Origin: Lantana camara
Lineage: Eukaryota > Streptophyta > Magnoliopsida > Lamiales > Verbenaceae
DNA: 64,000 nt
Direction: 5' to 3'
Assembly: GCA_037501455.1 (NCBI GenBank)
Contig: CM074862.1
Coordinates: 82,886,001 to 82,950,000, forward strand
The notes beneath the pieces were generated by a model. That model had not been told where the DNA came from. It did no database searches and saw only the letters and a list, made by a program, of their open reading frames with translations. Both the position numbers and the translations under genes were made by a program. The first letter of the stretch is position 1. Each line of letters opens with the position of its first letter. Of this stretch, positions 29,990 to 40,824 are shown piece after piece.

Positions 29990-32012
29990 TCAGCAGCAAC
30001 TGCTAGTGGATGCATCAGAATCTGGAGGTTTTTGTTTGAAGATGTTCTTCTTTACAGCTGAGCCTTCAGCCAAGAGACTCGGCGTTTCCAATATCTGTCA
30101 AAAAACGAGGAAACCAAAAATAAATAAATATAATAGGGAGGGAAATAATTATATCATAAATATCTCATATATAAATGGGGACATTTACGCTAGCATACTC
30201 ATTCCTAATTAAGACAAAAAGTAATTATCTAAATTCATCGATGGAGATGTCATATAAACCATTTGACAGGAGAAGGTTTGTACAATTTCTAAAACCTCAG
30301 GGAAGTTAGGGGCAGTTTGTGTAATTAGGCCAAATGCATGTCAGTGTAATTATCACTTTAAAATACTCTGGTAACGCACTAACCTTCAAAACAAGTTCCT
30401 CAAAGCATTGCTCCACGTTTATTCTGGTTTTGGCACTACACTCGATGAAGAGGCATCCGTACTCCCTTGCAAAGTTTATTCCCTCTTTTTTGCTCACAAC
30501 TCTTTCACTGTCCTGAAAGATGCAGATGTTGTTTACATAATCAAATATGAGATAGCGCGAATCTTTTGAGATAGTAATACAATGTCATTGCCTAAAGGAA
30601 ATGTTCCAATTTTTTTTTTTTTGAAACGAAGGAAATGTTCCAATTACCTTATCAACTTTGTTCCCAACTAACATCTTAATGCAATCTTGATTTGTTGAGT
30701 AAAGGTCTATTTCTTTAGCCCAAATATCAGAGAGATTTGTAAAGGTTTCTCGTCGTGTCACATCATAAACTGTACCACAGAAATAAGAATATAAGATTGT
30801 GCTAATAAGTTATTTTTCTGCATTAATTAACTAATTTAGTATCTAATTATAATCCACATTCTCTTTTTCTGCCATCTTTCTTACTCACTAACAGAATCGA
30901 CTATAATGAAAACACATCTTCAGAGGAGGAAAAGCATACCCATGATTATTCCTTGAGCTCCTCTGTAATACGAACCACTCAAAGTCCTAAATCTTTCCTG
31001 TCCAGCTGCAAAATGAGAACTCAGTTAAGGCATCAACATCTAAGTAATCTTATACATAGTACAATCCTCAAGTCTTTTACGAACAGTATTCCAAAATATG
31101 CTTACCAGTGTCCCAAATTGCAAGCTTTAATTTTTTCCCTCCAACATTGACATGCTTTACCTTAAAATCCACTCCTGTAGGCAGATAAAGTAAATCACAT
31201 TTAAAAATAACTGCACAAGACAATTTGCTAAAATAGAATAATAATAATAAAAATCTATTCCAGGATTACATGCTGAATCTTAAGAATTAGATAACTAGAA
31301 AAATGAAGAATACCTGCAACTAGAATAAAGAAAAATAACTACTCCAATAATATGCACTGATAATCAAGAATAAGATACAATTGGTGTATACTTTACAATT
31401 CCAAGTTATACAACTATCACAATCTTAAACAGATTCATCCCCTAATTAACATCAAAATCATGGTAAAAGAACTAAAAACAATTGACCAAGAATATTGCAT
31501 AACGAAAGCCGTGAATCAATGTCATCACGAACTTTAAGTTCACTCAAATCGACGATTGACACAGCTCTGATTCATTTTATTTCAATAAAGCAGCTCATTC
31601 TTATAAGGTTTAATATCTTCTGAAGAACAAAAACACTGGATACAGCACCATAACAAGATATATCATACAATGAAACACTCCTCTCAATGCTGCATATTCT
31701 CTCCATACTCTCAAATTGGCAGTGGCGAGATTCAGAAAAGCTCAAAAGAAAAAGAAAACAAAACAATTCCAGACATTTATTCCGATCAATGACAGCATAG
31801 AAACTAAAATTGATTAGATTTTTCATCTTAGACCTATAAATGTAACGCTCAAAAAAACAAATGAACGTACCGATTGTGGGAGAGAGATCTTCAAAACCAT
31901 CCGAAGTGAAACTGAGCAAAATACTGCTTTTTCCAACCCCAGAATCGCCAATAAGCAACAGTTTAAACAAATAATCAAATTCTGACGGAGCACCTGACGA
32001 TGATTCCATCAT
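29990..32012 (-). CDS. RABC1: Rab GTPase, RABC1/Rab18 type (6 exons, 210 aa)
   Basis: Small GTPase of the Rab18/RABC group, acting in membrane traffic and lipid-droplet or ER-linked processes in related proteins. Exons in transcript order: 32012-31871, 31174-31106, 31005-30940, 30769-30648, 30512-30384, 30094-29990; total 633 nt. Seen motifs: P-loop GDSGVGKS (22-29), switch I with SPTIGVDFK (44-52), WDTAGQE (68-74), NKVD (129-132), ECSAK (157-161) and a C-terminal Cys-Cys for geranylgeranylation. FDYLFK and YGCLFIEC favour RABC1 over RABC2. Two adjacent ATGs at the start allow 210 or 209 residues. It converges with the RbcX gene, the stop codons being 238 bases apart. The catalytic Gln is present and no defect is seen. 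Confidence 0.95.
30255..30362. mobile_element. MITE-family fragment in RABC1 intron 5
   Basis: Shares AACCTCAGGG, GTTTGTGTAATTAGGCCAAA and GTGTAATTATCAC with the intronic insertions in CCD1 and CESA3. Partial copy; ends not resolved. Confidence 0.5.
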
Positions 32013-32280
32013 CCCGATTCAAAATTCCAATTTCCAGGGAATCTGATGCAGAAAAACAAAAACATTCAATTAATCCATACGATAGAGCCCAATCACCCAA
32101 AACAGAAAACGAAATCAAAATAGCATAGAGGAATGACCTGAAAATGAAATAAATGCGTGAAGAATGCGCGGCAGATCTCACATGAAACGCTAAACCTTTC
32201 GTGAATGAAGATCAAGTCATTCAATTTTCTTCATAAAGAGCGAAGAAGATGAAAGTTATAATTTCTGTATAGGAGTTTCA
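32013..32280 (-). promoter_or_regulatory. RABC1 leader and promoter region
   Basis: The 270 bases upstream of the RABC1 start are AT-rich; a possible leader-intron acceptor (TTTCATTTTCAG) lies near 32137-32148 on the minus strand. No clear TATA box was fixed. Confidence 0.35.
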
Positions 32281-32599
32281 ACCATAATTATTCTTATACA
32301 CGTAGTTTAGGGAAATTGCACTGTTGCCCCCATTGTTTACAAAATTCTGTTATTGTGACACGATACTTTTCATACATGTAAATTTAGTCCCACGGTTTTA
32401 GAAAATTACTGAATTTCTATCTCATTTGTAAATTGTAATATAACTCACGTAAATATTTTCAAATTTTGAAATTGTTAAATAGTATCTGATGGTGCCTAAA
32501 TCTGGCTTTGTACGGAATGACAAACTTGAACTCCCACTCACCCAAGCTATTTGTATTCGTAGGAAGAACTCTGGATTTAGCTAGCTGAGAAAGATGAAT

Positions 32600-33227
32600 A
32601 AACATAAGCTTAAAGGCCAAAACGGGGGAATATGGGAGTTGAACCCGTTTTGGCACTCCGACGCTCAAGTCAGACAATTGGATCGGGATTGGGTCGAGAA
32701 TGCAAAGAAAGTAAATGCGTGAATAGTGACTTACCTTGGTAATAAACGAGGGGGTATTTATAGCTGGGAGTCTTGTGCATGTTAGTACACCTCGCGGAAA
32801 GTGTGGATCTGACTGCCAAGAGGGATGGCTCAGCAGTGAATAGTACTTCCGGCAAGATCCTGTGTACTTTCTCTACAAAAGGCGCCGCTTGGTAGGTGCT
32901 AGGCGTGGGTTGCATTTAATGCACCTTTCAGGGAGAAGTGTCCGTATTTAATGTCATTGTACCTGGGCGAAGTGGGTCGATATCGTACTTGGCTCGGAGG
33001 ACCTCTGGGTCGAAGTACTCCTCTTGCAGTAAGTACATGGGACAAGGCTTCCTCAAATTATGTGACAAGTGTTGGTTCAAGTAAAGAGGACTTCTAGGTC
33101 GAATGTGGGGATGACGTGGCACGACGCTTGTGGCCGTTGGCCCTTGCTATGAGGACACGTGGAGTCACGTTATTGCTCCCAATTTTCCCCGATATTACAG
33201 TATCACCTTTCCCACACAATCCACAAC
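32600..33227 (-). mobile_element. Probable gypsy-type LTR or LTR fragment
   Basis: On the minus strand it begins near TGTGGGAAAGGTGATACTG (33227). It has an ACGTGG-rich upstream part and a strong TATA box CTATAAATACCCCC (about 32766-32753). Then it has CTTGAGCGTCGGAGTGCC (about 32668-32651), a phrase common in the R-U5 part of plant Ty3/gypsy LTRs. The 3' end and a target duplication were not fixed and no second LTR was seen. Confidence 0.45.
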
Positions 33228-33494
33228 CCTTCTCGTAGTCCCTAAAGTTCCGCTGTCGTAATTGTAGCTCGACCCAATCTCATTAAGAACCAAATTAGCC
33301 AATCACCCTTGTCATTGGCATGATGCCTCCCGTCGATGCTGAATGTTGCTAACCTAAATAAATTATGTCGGTAAGTTTAACCATCCCGGATTCAAAGCTT
33401 GCCATGTATTATTACCAATCATTTGTGGCCGTATAACTTGGTTCAGTTGCATGTGCTGCATGTCTTTTGCTAAAATTCTGATTTGATCAACAGT

Positions 33495-34065
33495 GTCAAG
33501 TATCCCATATCGAATAATCAAATATGTGGAGTTCGATAGATATATAATGGCTCGATAACCTTTCCCTCAACAGTTAGCTTTTGAGGGTGAGTTAGGCCAA
33601 ACGCATTATTGGTCATTGTATAAGAGTAGGTTCTATTTTAAGCCTGTCTCTCCACCCCGTCAGATGTTCCGATTCCTGTAATGTTCATGCTCCAGGCCTA
33701 TCTCCACCCTACAAGATGTTCCGATTGTTGCAATGTTCATGCTTCTGTTTGTCCCACATTCTACGATTCCTACAATGTTCACGCTCCAATTTGTCCCGCA
33801 TTTCGCGGCCCTGACATGATGGGAGTGTGTCAAATATCCCAACTCTTGCAATGTTCACGCTCCAGACCTATCTCTCCACCCCGTCAGATGTTCCAATTCC
33901 TGCAATGTTCACGCTCCAATTTGTCCCACATTCCGCGGTCCTGGGCGTGACAGGAGTGTGTCAAGTATCCCACATTGAATAATCAAAGATGTGGAGTGCA
34001 ATATATAATGACTTGGAAATCCTCCCCTCAACAGCTAGTTTTTCAGGGTGAATAAGGTCAATCAC
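33495..34065. repeat. Duplicated block with internal short tandem units
   Basis: A segment with AGTATCCCATATCGAATAATC..ATATATAATGGCTC..CCCTCAACAGTTAG (about 33498-33580) is repeated in diverged form at about 33964-34045. Between them, units built on GATTCCTGCAATGTTCACGCTCC and TTTGTCCCACATTCCGCGGTCCTG recur five or more times (33665-33950). The open frames here follow from the repeats. Origin unknown. Confidence 0.65.
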
Positions 34066-34334
34066 ATTATTTATCAAATAGAGGCTTGGATTGACTCCCG
34101 CATGCTTTAGTAAACAAATTTTTCCGTGCCTTTCGTATAAGCCATGATGTAGTGATGAATACATACTTCCAATCATAGTCCTCCGGCACTCTATTTTTAA
34201 AGTTTTTTCTGGTTCCTTCGGTTAATTCGTACGCAGTTGTCGTACTACATAAGAATTACTACATTGAAAATAAATATTTATTTTAAAATACATAAAATTG
34301 TATTCAAACATCAAAATTATACCCCAACTAGCAA

Positions 34335-34344
34335 TTAGGCTAAG
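34335..34344. repeat. Left target-site duplication of the MULE
   Basis: TTAGGCTAAG here and TTAGGCTGGG at 47165-47174 flank the inverted repeats; eight of ten bases match. Mutator-like elements make 8-11-bp duplications. Confidence 0.55.
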
Positions 34345-34620
34345 GAGGATTTTTCAAAAATGTTATTTAATTTAATTCGAATTCATAAAGTGATATTCGA
34401 ATAAGGTGGGTTAATATTATGTTATAAGACGCCATAGCTAGTGGCGTCACATGTTTTTATTTATATTTTTTTTAACGGGGTCGTCACTCTCTATGGCAAC
34501 CCAGTACTTTTTATTTTTTTTAATATTTTATTGGGGGACGCCATGCTCTCTGGCGCCCCCATTAAAAAAATAATAAATTAATGAAATATTTTGTGGCGAC
34601 CTTTCACCCGATTTAAATTT
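34345..34620. repeat. Left terminal inverted repeat of the MULE
   Basis: Pairs with 46850-47164. Inside are about three units in which GACGCCA and TGGCGTC or GGCGCCCC flank an AT-rich centre, so each unit can form a small stem. Confidence 0.75.
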
Positions 34621-34835
34621 GGTTCCCACCCCGTGCCCGACATTTCTCCTCCTCTCCCACTTTCTTCACCCTCTCTGGGAACCCTCTTCCTGCTCCACCC
34701 ACCCCACCGCCGTCGTGAGCTGCGACTGTTGCCGCCGCCGCCGCCGCCACTACCACCGTCACCGTGACCCTGCATCCATCCAGCCGAAGCTGCTCCGTCC
34801 ACCACAACCACCAGCCGTAGATGAAAGGACAAAAA
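34620..34835. other. GC-rich low-complexity segment next to the MULE left TIR
   Basis: CCGCCG and CCACCACC triplet runs give open frames on both strands (Ser/Pro/Arg-rich or Gly/Val-rich). It may be the leader of the MULE gene or a captured host fragment. No recognisable domain. Confidence 0.35.
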
Positions 34836-34839
34836 AAAA

Positions 34840-35385
34840 AATAATAATAATAACTTTGAATTTTGTTTTTATTATTTAGTGTTTTGTTATTATAATTTGA
34901 GTATTAATAATTTATATATTATGTTATTATTTTGTTAAATTGTTACATTTTAATTACATAAATTGTTATATAATTATTTAAAATGATTTTATTAGTTATT
35001 AAAATTTATATTTTTAGTAATTCGGAATGTAGTTGTTTAGGAGAATTCAACAAATATATTGAAGTTTGTAGTTTAGAGTAGTTGAATATATAATTGTTTG
35101 GTGAAAGTGGAGATTATTCTATATTTATGAAATTAGTAATTAATTTATAGTGCTAGTATTTTCCCTAAAAAAAAAAAAAAATTAAGTATTTAACATTATT
35201 ATTGTCAAAATTTATATTTTTAATAATTTAGAATAATATGTTATCATTAAAACAATGTAATTTAAGTATGTAGTTGTTTAGAATAATATATAATTATTGA
35301 AAATGTTAGCTAATTTTCTAATTGGTTAGAATAATAGTATGACAATTATAATGAAATAATTTAATATTTGTGTAGATTTATAATG
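34840..35385. other. AT-rich filler, no gene seen
   Basis: Very AT-rich with repeated TTTAGAATAATAT-type phrases and an A-run near 35167. No coding or RNA gene signal. Confidence 0.55.
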
Positions 35386-35415
35386 TTCGGGATCAGAACT
35401 GGAATGGTGACGTTG

Positions 35416-35552
35416 TTGGAAAACGAGTTTGAAACGCAACGGAAAATTAAGATTTTTCCGACAAGAGAAGTGGTGGCTTGCAATTTTTATTCCAAAACGA
35501 CGGGGTTTCAAGAACTTACATTTAAATGGTCTTTCTTGAAACAAATATAACA
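35416..35552. mobile_element. LTR-end-like fragment at the Athila left edge
   Basis: The phrase TTGTTGGAAAACGAG..AACGCAACGGAAAATTAAGATTTTTCC..GGTCTTTCTTGAA parallels the LTR start at 825-960 (TTGCTGGAAAACAAG..AGCAGCGGAAATTT..TGTCTTTCTTGAA). It is probably a broken LTR end of a related element. It abuts the last recognisable codon of the Athila ORF and may mark a recombination or deletion point. Confidence 0.4.
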
Positions 35553-36798
35553 TCAAGGGATGCTGGGAGCCTCGGAAATACTGATCAAGACGGGTATAGA
35601 GCCCCTCAAACTGTGCATCGACATGCGTTTGCCATGCATCAAATCTCTCATCCATTTAATGCTCCAAATCTTCCAATCTTGTGTGCATGGCAGTCACATC
35701 AGCTCTTAACCCAGTCAATTCCGTGCTAAGACCTCTCATACATGCCGGGGTATCCTCATCATCATCATCAACAACAACCGGCGCAGCACGGCGACGGACC
35801 TGAAACTCATTGTCCGGCCGGTCAGGAATCTGAGCCAAAAGCTCCTTCTGCACATCAGAGAGATCCTCAAATCGTGCAATGCCCCAATTATACATCTGCA
35901 TGAACCTATCCCTGTCCCTGATTGGCCACCAAGGCAAGACTTGCTCCCTGATTCTTCCCGATTCCCATTTGATAACTACACCCAAATCCAACAAGGGCTG
36001 CACATCAATATATACACCTATATCAATGGGCAACTGATCCTTGGGCCTCCATCCCACCTGACGGGCAAACATAGTCACATAAGCTCCATGGGCTATTGCC
36101 CTCGTGGCTCTCCCCGCAACCTCTCATAGCTTCCAAAGGAACTCATTCGTGCCATCGAATTCGATGCCATCCTTCATCATGGACATGATCCCCAGCTCCA
36201 TCTCATTGATATGGTTATCACTCTCGTGTCGGGCACAAAATCCTGCAACCAAAATCCTATGCACAATCCTCCAAGCCAAAGAATCAAAGTAGCTATCCTT
36301 TGTGTTTCGGGTGGAGTAGTTCGGGGCACCTTCAAGCAGCGGGAAAGACCTCCACACCGCCTCTCTCTGAGCTCTATCCCACTTAGGCAAAGAAGAAGTA
36401 ATATGACCCGGAAATCGTAGGGTTTCCTTTATCCTATCCATACTCAAAGTATGAGTCACCCGGCCATCAAAAGAAAAGGTCATCTTGTTATCCAAGGGTT
36501 CAAAGGCCATAGTGGTGAAGAAGGCGGCGGTCAACTCCGCATATGTGATATCCGTCTTAGTGAGAAAAGGCAACCAACCAATGTTGTTAAAAAGCCTCTT
36601 CACATCCTCCCAAACCCCGAGTCTCTCCAACAACGCTTGCTTAAAGAACCGAGTAGATATGATATTCTTTGTCAAATTCCTTCCAAACGGATTACCCAAA
36701 TCATTCACAGTTACATTTACCGACTCCCGCGGTTGACAGCCCACGGGGGCTAAGGAAGTGAAGGCCTCATTGGGTCGAGCACGCTTAGAACGCCCCAT
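35550..36798 (-). pseudogene. Athila-type retrotransposon ORF (ATHILA ORF-1 family), broken
   Basis: The ATG is at 36798. The frame runs about 415 codons with two in-frame stops, a TGA at 36124-36126 and a TAA at 35656-35658. Conserved-looking blocks are RFFKQALLERLGVWEDVKRL, NNIGWLPF and SMDRIKETLRFPG. A short acidic stretch (VVVDDDDEDTP) is followed by a coiled-coil-like tail with a DERFDAW repeat pattern. This layout is that of the plant-specific protein of Athila-lineage Ty3/gypsy elements, whose exact role is unsettled. Minus orientation agrees with gag and protease upstream. It has a likely leader intron (36804-37230). The 3' end runs into foreign sequence at about 35550. Confidence 0.7.
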
Positions 36799-36803
36799 TT
36801 AAC

Positions 36804-37230
36804 CTGCCATAAACAAATATACCCAAGCAAAGCACACAAATATCAATCTCAATTCACTCAAACAAAATATCAAACACCTTGTGGGCATAATCCTAGGGTA
36901 TGAGTTTTGTCTAAAATTCTTCAACCTACTCAACCCAAATCAACAGTACCCTACATTATCTCAATTCAAGCTCAAAATTCTCCACATTCGGCCCTAAGTT
37001 CGGATTCAACTAACAAGGGACAATTAGAGACTAGGGTTCTCCAAAACAACAACTAAATTCAAGTTAGAATCACTTCATATCACCCACCCTAACTCTAGCA
37101 TGGATAATACTCGAAAATTCCCAAGGTATAACCCGAAATTCGCCCATAAATTTCAACTTTAAAGCCTAGGGTTCAAATCCTAAATTGGAAGAATTAATGC
37201 CAAACTACTCAAAAGGGGAAATCAACTTAC
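36804..37230 (-). other. Predicted leader intron of the Athila ORF
   Basis: On the minus strand a perfect donor (ATCG|GTAAGTTG) and an acceptor (TTTATGGCAG|GTTA) flank 427 bases. The ATG follows five bases after the acceptor. Upstream, 37231-37440 reads like an untranslated exon. Splicing before the 3' ORF would parallel subgenomic env-type messages; inferred from splice signals only. Confidence 0.5.
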
Positions 37231-37454
37231 CGATGGATAAGATTACAGGGTGTGTGTGTTTGTGGGGTGATAATCTCATCGGAAAAATTACAACGACGGC
37301 GGCGCTTATGGTGGCGAAGTGGTGGTATCAACGGAGAAGAAGAGCTAATGCTTCTCTGTTTTGTGTCTCGTGTGTTTTATGTGTTTGTGAGGAGGGAAGA
37401 CCAAATTTTAAAGTTTGGAATTTAACGCATAAAAAGTGTTAACCCTACCCCTCT

Positions 37455-37675
37455 CAAAATCACGATTTAACCTGGTAACGGGGGTTAACAAGGTTGTCCT
37501 TCCTGGGAGTAACGCCCGTTACTCCCACTCCTTATTCTTCTGACTCAATTAACGGGCGTTACCAAAATTAACTAGTAAGGGGGTAACGCCCGTTACCATA
37601 CCTGTCTTGGGAGTCTGCCTCTATTAACGGGCATTACCAAAATTTTCCAATAAGGGCGTAACTCCCGTTACTAAC
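37455..37675. repeat. GTAACGCCCGTTAC palindrome cluster (internal copy)
   Basis: At least six copies or near-copies of GTAACG(GG/CC)CGTTAC lie within 220 bases, upstream of the Athila ORF leader. The same motif is clustered in this element's LTR at 41.9-42.1 kb. Confidence 0.75.
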
Positions 37676-37679
37676 TTAA

Positions 37680-38100
37680 TGTGACTCATATTTCTAAAGG
37701 CTTGTCCAAAGTCAAACTTGCAACATAAACACACTTCAAATCACATTAATTAACACAAATTAACTCATAAAATTCAATCAAATCGTAGTGCACCAATCTC
37801 GAAGATACATAAATGTCTCATAACACATATTACAATAAATCGCATCAATGCATTCTCCACACAAGCAAATCAATCTCATGCACACGCACAGGAACAAAGT
37901 AAATGGACCTCAACGTCGACTTTAAAGCTCAAATCGCGGTCCTTGCATCCATTCCAAACTGCAACCTCCTAACGACGCTTTAGCTAATCTGCAAAATGAG
38001 AGAGATAACCAAAATTAACACGAGAAAAACGAGAACAAAAGAAAAGAAAACAAAGAAAGAAGAGAAAGGAAAGAGAAAATAGTTCTAAGTTATAGTCGTT
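37680..38100. other. Non-coding part of the Athila-like element
   Basis: No open frame with content. A long A/G-rich tract at about 38010-38090 is notable. This is where reverse transcriptase, RNase H and integrase would be expected in a full element, and none is seen. Confidence 0.5.
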
Positions 38101-38150
38101 AGCTTGACTTTAGAACCCAGATTAGGGATCAAAAATCCAAACGTGACGAG

Positions 38151-39245
38151 TCACATGGTGACCTCGTTCTTGAACTCCACAACACTGGATCTTGATCTCC
38201 ACGTATCTGATTCCAACACATCCTTTTTACTTAAAGGTCGACACATCGGTTCTCTCCCCCTTTTAATCGGATCCAATTTCTCTTGGATTTGTACCATTCT
38301 TATCGGAGTCTTAATGATAGGCTCGATCTTGCAACACTCATCCGGAATCGGTGGTGGCTTCCTAGAACTAAAAATCCTAAACTCCATTCTTTCCTCCCCT
38401 ATGTTGAACGTGAGAAGTCTATTTTTAACATCAATCCTCGCTCCGGCCGTGGCTAGAAATGGCCTCCTAAGAATCAATGGCATACTCTCATCATTCTCGA
38501 TGTCAAGAACCACAAAGTCATTAGGGATGTAGAATTTACCAACTTTTACCAACACATCCTCAAGAATTCCTATTCGGTATTTTACCGATTTGTCAGCTAG
38601 TTGGAGCGTCATATTAGTCGGGTTGAGCTCCTTCACTCCCAATTTCCTGCAAGTAGATAAATGGATTAGACTCACACTGGCTCCAAAATCACATAAAACA
38701 TTACGAAATTGTAAAGAACCAATAGTTAGAGGGATAGAAAAACTCCCGGGATCCTTGAGTTTTGGGGGCCGCTTCCCTTGAATGATGGCACTACACTCTT
38801 TGGTGAGTGCAACAATGGCGAAGTCTTCAGGCCGCTTTTTGCTCGAAACCAATTCCTTCAAGAACTTCCAGTACGTGGGCATCTGAGCTAATGCATCTGC
38901 AAATGGGATGTTAATGTGAAGCTGCTTGAACACATTGAGAAAATTTTCAAATTGCTTCTCCGTGTTCTGCTTCTATAATCTTTGAGGGAAAGGAACCTGT
39001 GGCACATATTTCTTGGGTGCCACATTCACTTTTGGCTTTGAAGTGAGCTCTTCATTTTTCTCCTCTACTTTTCCCTTCTCAGTCTCAACTACCTCCTCAA
39101 CTCTCTCACCAATAGTATTGTCTACATCAGAATCTGTAGGCAACTTTGGTCCTTCGTACTCCTTACCACTTCTTAGGGCAATGACCTTACAATACTCCTT
39201 AGGATTATTTTCAGTTTGACTTGGCAGCATTCCTGTGTCCCTCAT
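38151..39245 (-). pseudogene. Ty3/gypsy gag C-terminus and aspartic protease, broken
   Basis: The frame starts at 39245 with a charged linker (ALRSGKEYEGPKLP, then a Glu/Lys-rich stretch). It meets an in-frame stop after PQVPFPQRL (about 38973) and continues from 38933. Retropepsin features follow: GSFSIPLTIG, LCDFGASVSLI with the catalytic Asp in D-x-G-A-S, and VLDIENDESMPLILRRPFLATAGA. The expected reverse transcriptase does not follow. The protease is that of plant Athila/Tat-lineage elements. Minus strand, downstream of gag. Confidence 0.8.
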
Positions 39246-39637
39246 ATTTAAAAATTGGGCAATCTGACCAATCTAAGTCTCCAAATTCTTGTTCTGATTC
39301 ACCACCTGTTCTACTTGAGTTTCCAATTTCTGATATTTGTCCGAAGATACGGCTATGAACTTCTTAAGTACAGCTTCCCATCCTTGCTTCTGTTCCTATT
39401 GAGGTTAAGTATGACGAATGTATGGTGGAGGTTGTGGCTGCATCAGGTATTGGCCTGGACGTTAGTGGAGGTTTTGTTGAGGTGGAGCTTGAGGTCTAGG
39501 TTGAAATTGTGGTCTGGGTTGATGTGGTGGTTGAGCATTTTGGTTGTTGGACTAAGAGAAGTGGGGATGATTCTTCCAACCAGGGTTATATGTGTTTGAG
39601 TAAGGATCATTCACCAGTTTTGAATTATTTGCATAGC

Positions 39638-40555
39638 TCACTTGCTCACCTGTTCACCTGCATTGGTATAAAGACACACGTTAAATGCATGTGGACCACT
39701 ACAAATTTCACAAGTTACCTGTACTGGTTGGGCATGAGCCCCAACTGCATTCACAGAAAGTTGGTCCAATTTCTTGCTAAGGGCCTCAAATTTGGCATTA
39801 ATGGCGGTTAGGCCATCTAGCTCTAAAACTCCCTTTGTACCCTTGGTTGGTTGAGAGTGGCTATTTTCATGCACAAAAACATCATTTTGGACATATTGTC
39901 TAACAGTTCAGTGGCGACCGTCTCAGAATTTGACAAGAATGCTCCGCTAACTGCGGCATCCATTGCCCCTTTGAAAGTTGGGGGCATCCCATTATAGAAC
40001 GTCTGAATCAATAGCCAACTGGGAATGCCATGATGCGGGCATTTCTTTTGTAAATCCTTAAATCTCTCCCAAGCCTCATAGAAGGACTCCCCATCTAATT
40101 GTCTAAAGCCTTGAATATCATTCCTGTACTTCGTGGTTTTGCTAAGCGGGAAGAACTTGGCTAGGAAAGCCTGAGAAAGTGCGTCCCAGCTCTGAAAGGA
40201 TTCCATTAGGTACAATACTCAACCATACTTTAGCTCGTTCCCTTAATGAGAATGGGAAAAGCCTGACTCGGATGGCATCGGGTGTGACATTGTGAATCTT
40301 GAAGGTATCACAAACCTCAAGAAAGTACTCAAGATGTGATGTTGGATCCTCTAGTGGTAACCCTGAAAATGGATTGTTCTGCAGCAAATTGAATGTAGCC
40401 GGTTTGATCTCAAAGTTGTTTGCTGCAATTGGGGGACGGACTGCGCTCTGAATTGCCCCAGCATTCGGCAAGTTGTAATCTCTAATCGCAGGAGGAGGTG
40501 GGGGTTGTGGATCTTCAATTCCACCGCCTCTTGCATTGTTCGGATCTTCAGCCAT
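39638..40555 (-). pseudogene. Ty3/gypsy gag (Retrotrans_gag), frameshifted
   Basis: The ATG at 40555 (MAEDPNNARGGG) leads a Pro-rich start, then FSGLPLEDPTSHLEYFLEVC and IRVRLFPFSLRERAKVWL, typical of plant retrotransposon gag. The frame breaks near 40200 and continues in another frame with WDALSQAFLAKFFP, FYEAWERFKDLQKKCPHHG and QTFYNGM, then breaks again near 39870. Later remnants include a Cys-His-poor CEICSGPHAF segment (zinc-knuckle-like CxxC). Minus strand. Confidence 0.8.
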
Positions 40556-40800
40556 TGGTTCGGTGGTGGATTTCTTGCCTTGCTTTTGCTTCCTCCTAAT
40601 GGTGCTAAGTGTTCTCTCAATTTCTGGATCGAAGGGTTCTAGTTCCGGATTTTGAGATCGTCACATGCACCGTGGACCTGCACAAGAGCAAAGAAAATCC
40701 TTAGCTCAATTCAATAATGACAAAGACTCAGAACACAAAGTAAAGTAATGGTCTAAAGCACAAGATCAAAATATTTAAGTAATATTAATTTAAAACACCG

Positions 40801-40818
40801 TCCCCGGCAACGGCGCCA
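40801..40818 (-). other. Primer-binding site, tRNA-Asp type
   Basis: The minus strand reads TGGCGCCGTTGCCGGGGA, complementary to the 3' end of tRNA-Asp including CCA, the site used by Athila-lineage elements. It lies six bases inside the LTR end. Confidence 0.85.
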
Positions 40819-40824
40819 AAAACT

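Noticed and set aside
34578..34879. Gly-rich or Arg/His-rich small proteins on either strand
   Set aside because: Triplet-rich low-complexity DNA opens all frames; no conserved motif.
35550..36798. A host gene with an acidic, coiled-coil C-terminus
   Set aside because: Sequence blocks and position downstream of gypsy gag and protease on the same strand fit the Athila ORF; two stops are present.
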